Assembly (NCBI GenBank): GCA_021807065.1
Contig: JAKAPO010000001.1
Coordinates: 1-38,856, forward strand
Length of the DNA: 38,856 nucleotides
Direction: 5' to 3'
From: a bacterium
Lineage (GTDB): Bacteria > Vulcanimicrobiota > Vulcanimicrobiia > Vulcanimicrobiales > Vulcanimicrobiaceae
The notes under the pieces are model-generated. The model was not told the origin of the DNA. It saw only the letters and a program-made list of their open reading frames with translations, and ran no database searches. The position numbers were made by a program, and so were the translations under genes. Below are positions 32,870 to 38,856 of this stretch, in pieces; within the stretch, counting starts at the first letter, position 1, and each line of letters starts with the position of its first letter.

Positions 32870-35800
32870 TTACATGACGGTAGCGCGCAGAGAGGTGGTG
32901 AAACCATCGAGCGCCGCATCGAGAACGCCGTCGGCCCGCTGCGCGAGCGCCTCGACGAATTGCGACGGGTCGCACTCGGCGAACGTATCGAGACGGTCGA
33001 CGAGCAAAGCACGATAGTGTTCCGCTTGCGGCGTCGAGTCAGGCAGGAGTCGCGCGAGCGCCGCCCACGGAAGGGCGGTTGCCGGCGGCGCCCCGTGCAG
33101 GCGCTCGGCGATCTCTCGAATGGCGGCAGGATCGTAACCGCCTCGCAGCGAGAGCGCCACTCCCGGCGCGTCCGCGGGTGCTCCGTGCGCGGCGGCGGCT
33201 TCATGGAGAAACCGCTCGATCGTCGCGCGTGACGCCGCCGATTCGATGTCGCGAGCAGTAATCGTAAAGTTGGGCAGGCGCAGCTTGATGAAGAGGCGAT
33301 CCAGCTCCTCGTGCAGCACGTCGGCGACAGGTGCGAGCGAGACCTGCCCTTCGCCCAGGACATCGGGCAGAAACGCTCGCAACGCAAACAGGTGTGTCAC
33401 GAATCCGCCGAAGTGTGCCTCGTCGACGAAACGCAACGTGCGCGCGAGCCATTCGTTACCGAAGGTCAGCAGCGTTCCGACACGGGCGGTCCCGTCCGCG
33501 TATCCGTTACCGTATGCCACTTCCGGCGCCGGAAAGGACGCATACTGACCGATGACCGGCTCGACTGCCGGCTCCACGTGCGTCTCGGCACGCGCGCCGC
33601 TATCGGCCGCTGGGCCGACGACGCCTTCCAACCCGAACTGAAGTCCGGGAATCGCGTTGGCGAAGACCGGTGCCGCCAGTACTTTCAGCTCATCGGAGGC
33701 AATCTCGTCGTAGCGGTCGTTGTCGTAGGTCACGTGCGCGACGCGTACGATCGCTTCACCCGCCGGCAGCTGATTGTGCACGACGTCCCGCCAGCGAATC
33801 GTCGCCTCGACGCCCGGATCGAACTCATTGAGAACGATCCCGCGCTCGCTCGCAAACGGCCCGACCGCGCCCACATCGCGAATCGGCACATCGTTCACCG
33901 TCGTCGAATTTGGCACATAAATAAGCGATGTCGGTTGCGCAACGCGAATCTGTACCTGCCGCGCAGGTCCGTCGCCGCCGTTACGAAGCTTCAAGACCCA
34001 CTCGACTGTCTCGCCGAGGTCCGCTGCGTCGCTCGGATGGCTGCGGAAGCTGCCCACCGAGAAATCCGGCGAAGCCGTCGTTACGATCGTCAGGCGTTCG
34101 AGCGGAACCGGAAGCATCGAGTCGGCCGTGAGCACCGCATCGACCGTCAGCGGATGCTCTTTGGGCACGCTGCGGAGCAGCCGCAGGCCCAGGCGCGCCT
34201 GCGCGGCCGCACCGGGGGCAATCTCGCCGAAGAGAATAGAGGAGCGTTCGCGAGTCGCACCTTCGACGCTTTCGAAACGCGCTTCTGGTGATATCAACAG
34301 GCGAACGCGCACGTTGCGGGCGGCATCGCTGCCGTTGTTGACGAGGTGGACGATCGCCTCGGCAAGCTGGTTTGGCCGTAAGAGCGCGCCGCTGGCGAGT
34401 TCTATGCGCGACGCACTCGTCGAGAACGCAGGATGCGAATCGACGCGCCATGAGGCCTCGCCGAGCTGCGTCTCGCCTAGTTCGCGCGTCACGAGGCTCG
34501 CGCCGACGACGATCTCACTACGATCGGCATACGGGCTGCGGACTCGCGCCTGCATCGTGATGCGGCGCGCCGCGTAGGGGTCGATCGGTCCGAGTTCGGC
34601 TGTCGCGTTCTCGAACGGAATCCGGACGCCTCGTTCTAAGAGACACGCGTCTTCGAGGGCAGGGTCGAGCCGCAATTGCAGCAGCGCCTCGGTAGCCGGC
34701 GCGCTGCCGTCGTTGGCAACGAAGATCGTCGCCTCGATCTCTTGGCCGGGCCGCACGACCTCTTCGCCCGCGCGCGAAATTACATTTCGCCGGCGCGCCA
34801 GCGCGGGTTCCGAATGAACGACGATGCTACGCTCGAAGCGTCTCGATGCCTCGTCTTGCGACGGTTCCCACGCCATCATTGCACGGATGGACAGGGCAGT
34901 GCCATCGGCGAGCGGCGCGACGACGATCGCCTCGCTGCGCAGTTCGACTCGCTCGCCGCCTTCGATGCGGCCGAGGTCGAATGCAAGGTGGTCGGCCCTG
35001 CGCTCGCGTGCCGGGCGTCCGTCGATGCGAGCGCCGCCACGAACGTGGATTAGCGAATCGGGAAGATCGAGGGACAGCGTTGCGGACTCAGCGGCCGCCG
35101 TTCCGCAGTTGTGCGCGACGAACGTGAGCACCACGCGTTCTCCGGGCCGGACTTGCGTCGAGGGCTCGACCGTCAGCACCGTACGATCGTCACCGAAGTC
35201 GGGCGCGGCATGTACGACGAGCGTCGCCGGCTGGACCGAAAATGCGGGAGTCTCCTGCGAGGCAACCTGCGCGTTGGCGACGATGAGCGTTCCGTTGGGA
35301 AGCGGCGAGTCGATCCTTACGCGATAGACGAGCATCGTGCTCGCGCTGGCTGAGAGGACCGCGCCGACGACGGGTGCGTAGACGCGATCGAAACTGCAAC
35401 CGAGATCGCGCTCGATCTCGCGGCCGTTGACGCGCGCCGATCCCGCAACGTAGCTGGTGTGCTCGGGAACCGGAGCAACTACGACGACGTCATGCGCGCT
35501 CGATTCGCCGGCATTGTGCACCCGGACGGTGATCTCCGCTTCGGTTCCCGGCGCGGGGTCTCTGCGCGTTTCGACGGTGACGCCGGTCAGAGCGTTGAGC
35601 AGCTGCGGCCGGCTTCGTGCGATCAACCGCACGACGTTCGATCCAACCGGTTGCACTTCAAACGAAGCGACCGCCGCCTGGAGCTCGATCGTGGTGCCGT
35701 TTTCGATTGCGCCGACGACGCTGTACGCGATCTCGATACGTCGCTCTTCACCCGGGCCGACGTCGCCGATGTGTGCCCCGTTGCGACCGAGAAGCGGCGA

Positions 35801-36085
35801 GTTTCCTAATTCGTCATCCAAATCGGCGCCGTCCAAGCGGCCGCTGCCGACGAGATAGACCAAGCCTTCGGGCAAGTTGAATCGCACCCGCACGCCGGTT
35901 GCCGCCGCACCTCCGTTGTTACGGAACGTGAAGACCGCGCGCACCGTCATCCCAGGTTCCAACTCGCGCTCAGGCGAAACGACGAGCGTTCTGAGACCTT
36001 CAGGCAACGTCGGCGCGCCCGGCGTGAATATTTCAGACAGGGTACGCATACAGGTTGGGCACGTTTGCTTCGCCGCTCCCGCCAT
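32870..36085 (-). CDS. Giant DUF11-repeat protein with N-terminal CxxC and C-terminal helical domain
   Basis: The 1071-residue protein has a short N-terminus with one CPTC pair (Cys9, Cys12), then six tandem beta-sandwich repeats of about 120-135 residues of the DUF11/CARDB type. Each repeat has a PG..V..F...N.G...A..V.V pattern and closes with a P-[DAQ]-[FL] element. A low-complexity linker leads to a helical domain of about 175 residues that is duplicated as the gene at 31813. DUF11 repeats usually occur in secreted or surface proteins, but with this start there is no signal peptide or anchor. An ATG at 36133 would add VPLAVTKAVVVLQGG, a weak signal-like stretch, so location is open. It diverges from the aminotransferase gene. 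Confidence 0.8.
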   Translation of the reverse strand: MAGAAKQTCPTCMRTLSEIFTPGAPTLPEGLRTLVVSPERELEPGMTVRAVFTFRNNGGAAATGVRVRFNLPEGLVYLVGSGRLDGADLDDELGNSPLLGRNGAHIGDVGPGEERRIEIAYSVVGAIENGTTIELQAAVASFEVQPVGSNVVRLIARSRPQLLNALTGVTVETRRDPAPGTEAEITVRVHNAGESSAHDVVVVAPVPEHTSYVAGSARVNGREIERDLGCSFDRVYAPVVGAVLSASASTMLVYRVRIDSPLPNGTLIVANAQVASQETPAFSVQPATLVVHAAPDFGDDRTVLTVEPSTQVRPGERVVLTFVAHNCGTAAAESATLSLDLPDSLIHVRGGARIDGRPARERRADHLAFDLGRIEGGERVELRSEAIVVAPLADGTALSIRAMMAWEPSQDEASRRFERSIVVHSEPALARRRNVISRAGEEVVRPGQEIEATIFVANDGSAPATEALLQLRLDPALEDACLLERGVRIPFENATAELGPIDPYAARRITMQARVRSPYADRSEIVVGASLVTRELGETQLGEASWRVDSHPAFSTSASRIELASGALLRPNQLAEAIVHLVNNGSDAARNVRVRLLISPEARFESVEGATRERSSILFGEIAPGAAAQARLGLRLLRSVPKEHPLTVDAVLTADSMLPVPLERLTIVTTASPDFSVGSFRSHPSDAADLGETVEWVLKLRNGGDGPARQVQIRVAQPTSLIYVPNSTTVNDVPIRDVGAVGPFASERGIVLNEFDPGVEATIRWRDVVHNQLPAGEAIVRVAHVTYDNDRYDEIASDELKVLAAPVFANAIPGLQFGLEGVVGPAADSGARAETHVEPAVEPVIGQYASFPAPEVAYGNGYADGTARVGTLLTFGNEWLARTLRFVDEAHFGGFVTHLFALRAFLPDVLGEGQVSLAPVADVLHEELDRLFIKLRLPNFTITARDIESAASRATIERFLHEAAAAHGAPADAPGVALSLRGGYDPAAIREIAERLHGAPPATALPWAALARLLPDSTPQAEHYRALLVDRLDTFAECDPSQFVEALAQRADGVLDAALDGFTTSLRATVM

Positions 36086-36136
36086 GCCCCCTTGGAGAAC
36101 AACTACTGCTTTCGTCACTGCTAGAGGGACCATTAG
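36086..36136. promoter_or_regulatory. Divergent spacer between the DUF11 operon and the aminotransferase gene
   Basis: Only 51 bases separate the two preferred starts, so promoters must overlap each other or the coding ends. AGAGGG at 36124-36129 is a good Shine-Dalgarno for the ATG at 36137. On the minus strand AAGGGGG lies only about one base from the DUF11 ATG, too close for a normal site, which leaves that start less certain. Confidence 0.4.
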
Positions 36137-37333
36137 ATGCTTGCCACGACCCAGGATCGGATAGCCGCCGCCGTCAAGCGGCTCGGCTCCGAAAACGCTT
36201 TCCTCGTCCTCGCCCGGGCACGGGCGCTCGAGAAGCAGGGGCGCAAAGTCGTTCACCTCGAGATCGGCGAACCCGATTTCGATACGCCCGAAGCGATCAA
36301 AGCGGCCGCGGCGGCCGCCATGCGCGCGGGTTACACCCACTACACCCCGTCGGCCGGCTCGATGGACCTACGAGAAGCCATCGCCGACTATGCCGGTGCG
36401 TTTCGGGGCATTCCCTATGCGCCGAGAAACGTGGTCGTCGGTCCGGGCGCCAAGCCGCTCATTTGGAACACGCTCTGCGCACTGCTCGATCCGGGCGATG
36501 AGTTCGTCTATTTCGACCCGGCATACCCGGCCTACGCGTCGGCGGCCAGCTACCTGCAAGCCAACGTGACGGCGATACCACTGCTCGAGTCGCGGAACTG
36601 GCGCATGGATCTCGACGAGCTGGAGCGCCGGGTGAGCGACCGCACCAAACTGCTCGTCATCAACTCACCGCACAACCCCACCGGCGGCGTGCTGCAACTC
36701 GACGATCTCGAACGCATCGCCGAGCTCGCACGGCAGCACGATTTCCTCGTACTCGCCGATGAGATCTACAGCCGCAACTTCTACCTCGATCGCGGGTTCG
36801 TTTCGATTGCGTCACTCCCCGGAATGCGCGAACGGACGATCGTCGTCGACGGATTCTCGAAAGCATACGCGATGACCGGCTGGCGGCTCGGGTACGCGCT
36901 GATGCCCGAAGAACTTGCGAACGTCGTGACCCTCTTCAATAACAATACGTTTAGCTGCGTCACCTCGTTCGTGCAACAAGCCGGCATCGCTGCGCTAAAA
37001 GGACCCGATGAGCCGGTTCGCACGATGAATGCGCTTTTCCGCGAGCGCCGCGATCGCATCGTCGGGGGTCTCAATCAGATTCCGGGATTCTCGTGCGCGC
37101 TGCCGGAGGGTGCGTTCTACGCCTTCCCCAACATCTCGAAGATCACGCGCGACGACCGCGCGCTAGCAAACTTTTTGCTCGAGGAGGCCGGCGTTGCATG
37201 CACGTGGGGCTCCGCCTTCGGCGCGGCAGGCAAGGGATATCTGCGCTTCTCCTATGCAACGTCGCTCGAAGATATCGACGTCGCGCTCGACTCCATCGCA
37301 AAATCGCTGCCGAAGTTCACTCGCTCGGGTTAG
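36137..37333 (+). CDS. Pyridoxal-phosphate aminotransferase, aspartate aminotransferase-like (class I/II)
   Basis: This 398-residue fold-type I enzyme swaps amino groups between amino and keto acids. Recognised features: LEIGEPDFDTPEAIKAA near the start, the substrate-side YTHYTPSAGSMDLREAIADY, INSPHNPTGGVL, ADEIYSRNFY, and the PLP lysine Lys242 in GFSKAYAMTGWRLGYAL. It resembles the Ib subgroup of AspAT (aspC/aspB), where aspartate and glutamate are common substrates, but LL-DAP and aromatic aminotransferases share these motifs. It stands alone in its direction with two small envelope genes after it. A 6-bp hairpin (gaacct-gggaa-aggttc) sits right after the stop. Confidence 0.9.
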   Translation: MLATTQDRIAAAVKRLGSENAFLVLARARALEKQGRKVVHLEIGEPDFDTPEAIKAAAAAAMRAGYTHYTPSAGSMDLREAIADYAGAFRGIPYAPRNVVVGPGAKPLIWNTLCALLDPGDEFVYFDPAYPAYASAASYLQANVTAIPLLESRNWRMDLDELERRVSDRTKLLVINSPHNPTGGVLQLDDLERIAELARQHDFLVLADEIYSRNFYLDRGFVSIASLPGMRERTIVVDGFSKAYAMTGWRLGYALMPEELANVVTLFNNNTFSCVTSFVQQAGIAALKGPDEPVRTMNALFRERRDRIVGGLNQIPGFSCALPEGAFYAFPNISKITRDDRALANFLLEEAGVACTWGSAFGAAGKGYLRFSYATSLEDIDVALDSIAKSLPKFTRSG

Positions 37334-37358
37334 GAACCTGGGAAAGGTTCGCCTCGAA

Positions 37359-37390
37359 CTCCACCCACTCTCGGAGCCGCTCGGGTGGAG
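37359..37390 (+). promoter_or_regulatory. Hairpin covering the Shine-Dalgarno of the small membrane gene
   Basis: ctccaccc (37359-37366) and gggtggag (37383-37390) are perfect 8-base complements with a 16-base loop. The right arm contains GGTGGAG, the only plausible ribosome binding site for the next gene, five bases before GTG 37396. If formed it would block translation initiation. Confidence 0.4.
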
Positions 37391-37395
37391 CGAAT

Positions 37396-37557
37396 GTGAT
37401 CGCCATGCTCAGAGTTGCTCTCGCGTTTCTAGCAATGCTTGCAATTGCGGCGATTGTTTTCTTTGCGTCGCGCGGGCACGTGCTGTTCTTTCCGTTCGTC
37501 TTGATCTTGGGTGTGCCGCTCGTATGGTTGATAGGCCCTCCACGAAACCGGGCGTGA
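37396..37557 (+). CDS. Small two-span membrane protein
   Basis: This 53-residue protein is almost wholly hydrophobic: AMLRVALAFLAMLAIAAIVFF, a short polar turn SRGHV, then LFFPFVLILGVPLVWLIG and a basic tail. No family recognised. GTG at 37396 has a Shine-Dalgarno at good spacing; ATG at 37405 is the alternative and would give 50 residues. Its stop overlaps the next start as TGATG, which supports it as a real coupled gene. Confidence 0.55.
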   Translation: MIAMLRVALAFLAMLAIAAIVFFASRGHVLFFPFVLILGVPLVWLIGPPRNRA

Positions 37558-38090
37558 TGAGTAAGAACGCGAGCATGCTCTTGCGTCTCCCCATCGTCGC
37601 CTTCGCCGCGCTGCTTCTGGCGCAGGGTGTGGCGACTGCGGCGCCGCCGCCCATGCCCCCGCAGCCCGGGCAGTCTCAGCAGCCTCCCGTGACGCAACCA
37701 ACGATGCTTCCGTCGTTCTCGCCGACCGCAACGCCGGCGTCTACCGCGGCTCCAACGCCGGCCTACGCGCCCACGCCGCCCAGCGGCGGCGCGGTGATGC
37801 CTCGTGCCAGAGAGTGGATGCAGCGCGTACAGACCGGCAATATCGATCGTTCGCAACTGTCAGCGGCTGCGAGCGCGGCGCTCACCGCGCAGATGGTCTG
37901 GAGAATGAAGGCGAGTTACGCCAAGCTGGGCGATCCGATCGCATTCACGTTCGTGAACGAGCAGAACCTCGGCAACGGCAACACCGCGTACAACTACCGC
38001 GTGCGTTTCACCCACGCAACGCTGATCGAGAAGTTCGTTCTCGACGGCAGCGGCAAGATCAGCGGCTTGAGCTTCGCTCCCGCCTCATAG
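37557..38090 (+). CDS. Secreted protein with Pro/Thr-rich linker and a small C-terminal domain
   Basis: This 177-residue protein has a signal peptide (LLRLPIVAFAALLLAQGVATAA) with a likely AxA cleavage site, then about 60 residues rich in Pro, Thr, Ser and Ala (two PTPAYAPTPPS-like stretches), and a compact C-terminal domain with MQRVQTGNIDRSQLSAAASA and IEKFVLDGSGKISGLSFAP. The end resembles the small DUF3887-like domain attached to some periplasmic hydrolases, where FVLDGSGKI..L is common. No catalytic motif is visible. Its stop overlaps convergent trpS by six bases. Confidence 0.72.
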   Translation: MSKNASMLLRLPIVAFAALLLAQGVATAAPPPMPPQPGQSQQPPVTQPTMLPSFSPTATPASTAAPTPAYAPTPPSGGAVMPRAREWMQRVQTGNIDRSQLSAAASAALTAQMVWRMKASYAKLGDPIAFTFVNEQNLGNGNTAYNYRVRFTHATLIEKFVLDGSGKISGLSFAPAS

Positions 38091-38856
38091 CAGACGCATC
38101 GCGCGTTTCACGTCGCGCAGCAGATCCGCGGCGATCTCGCGAACTCGCGCGGTACCCTCGGCGATAATCCGGCCGACTGCAGCGCGGTCGGCGCGGTAGT
38201 GCGCCAATCGCTCCCGCACCGGTCGCAGATAGGCGTTCAACGCCTCGGCGAAATCGTTCTTGTCCTGCACGCAGCCGAGTTCACCCGAGCGGCAGAGCGC
38301 CGCAACACCGTCGACGCGCAGCGGGTTCGCGAACTTCCAGAGCGCCCAGACGGGACAGATCTCCGGACGCCCCGGATCCCCTCGCCGCACTTTGAGCGGA
38401 TCCGTAACCATCGAACGCACTTTTTTGAGCGTCGTCTCCTCATCGTCACCGATCAAGATCGCGTTGTTATACGACTTGCTCATCTTGCGGCCGTCCGTGC
38501 CGGGAACTTCTGGGAATTCCGAGAGGGTGGGCTGCGGTTCGATCAAGACCGGTTCCCCGTCGGCGTACAGCGAATTGAACCGCCGCACCACCTCGCGCGC
38601 GAACTCCAGGTGCGCGACCTGATCGCGACCGACCGGCACGCGTTCTCCGCGAACGACCGCAATGTCGCACAACTGCAAGAGAGGATATCCGAGGAAACCG
38701 TAGGTAGCGATCTCGGTGCCCAACTGCTCGATCTGCCCCTTGAAACTGGGAACGCGCTCGAGCCACGAGACCGGTACGATCATCGAGAGCAGCGCGTGAA
38801 GCTCGCCGATCTCTGGGACCGCGGATTGTAAGTAGATCGTGGCCTTCGCCGGATCG
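38085..38856 (-). CDS. trpS: Tryptophanyl-tRNA synthetase, 5' end outside window
   Basis: The frame remains open to the right edge, so the N-terminus with the HIGH-type motif is missing; the ATG at 38783 is internal. Translating 38856-38784 gives DPAKATIYLQSAVPEIGELH, the stretch that follows the tryptophan pocket in TrpS. Then come YPLLQLCDIAVVRGERVPVG and the class I KMSKS motif in GRKMSKSYNNAIL. The C-terminus ends DVKRAMRLL. About 256 of the usual 330 residues are present. It charges tRNA-Trp. Confidence 0.95.
   Translation of the reverse strand, partial: DPAKATIYLQSAVPEIGELHALLSMIVPVSWLERVPSFKGQIEQLGTEIATYGFLGYPLLQLCDIAVVRGERVPVGRDQVAHLEFAREVVRRFNSLYADGEPVLIEPQPTLSEFPEVPGTDGRKMSKSYNNAILIGDDEETTLKKVRSMVTDPLKVRRGDPGRPEICPVWALWKFANPLRVDGVAALCRSGELGCVQDKNDFAEALNAYLRPVRERLAHYRADRAAVGRIIAEGTARVREIAADLLRDVKRAMRLL

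Noticed and set aside
33311..34291. 326-codon open frame antisense to the DUF11 gene
   Set aside because: No family features, biased Arg/His composition; a shadow of the minus-strand repeats.
37334..37350. 6-bp hairpin after the aminotransferase stop as a terminator
   Set aside because: Stem is short and no T-tract follows; not enough to call a terminator.

Overview
This is a GC-rich chromosomal window from a bacterium with very compact gene packing. Most genes overlap by 1-17 bases or sit within 25 bases of each other. A set of ADP-heptose synthesis genes, an LpxB-like glycosyltransferase and two heptosyltransferase-family enzymes point to a diderm organism that makes heptose-containing LPS. 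Ribosomal protein L27, however, carries the nine-residue N-terminal extension known from Firmicutes and relatives. The mixture, plus the gene order, suggests a deep-branching diderm lineage such as Eremiobacterota (WPS-2). That placement is an inference from gene content, not a database match. I saw no rRNA, tRNA, CRISPR array, insertion sequence or prophage.

Layout. 1-2052 (+): the end of a peptide-type ABC substrate-binding protein and a family 5 uracil-DNA glycosylase. 15684-2049 (-): fourteen genes that read as one transcription unit: hisS, accB, gmhA, rfaE1, rfaE2, an LpxB-like enzyme, GT2, GT9, a two-gene quaternary-amine-type ABC importer, GT2, GT9, GT2, aspS. It makes and transfers heptose for the cell envelope, with tRNA synthetases at both ends and a small importer in the middle. 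15683-16912 (+): a fused YcgR/YcgQ-like membrane protein whose start codon overlaps that of hisS. 17328-16927 (-): a glyoxalase. About 17451-17765 (+): a broken HNH endonuclease gene. 24968-17761 (-): fabF, rnc, smc, purH. 25157-31830 (+): rpmA, obg, nadD, a DUF3465 lipoprotein, maf, mreC, mreD, mrdA and a small HEAT-like membrane protein, covering ribosome maturation, NAD synthesis and rod-shape wall synthesis. 36085-31813 (-): an unfamiliar three-gene operon led by a 1071-residue DUF11-repeat protein. 36137-38090 (+): an aspartate-type aminotransferase and two small envelope proteins. 38856-38085 (-): trpS, cut by the window edge.

Points that stand out. A palindromic repeat is present in three places. 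Two copies lie inside unrelated genes (the YcgR/YcgQ-like protein and purH) and are read in the same frame, giving related peptide inserts of about 22 residues; the third fills the smc-purH gap. The DUF11 operon contains a free-standing paralogue of the giant protein's own C-terminal domain and a HEAT-like protein whose paralogue faces it on the other strand. It is the best candidate here for an undescribed system, though nothing in the sequence gives its function. Smaller oddities are an SBD-first importer fusion, a probable CTG start for obg, an HxVH variant in NadD, and an AspRS with the His signature of non-discriminating enzymes.
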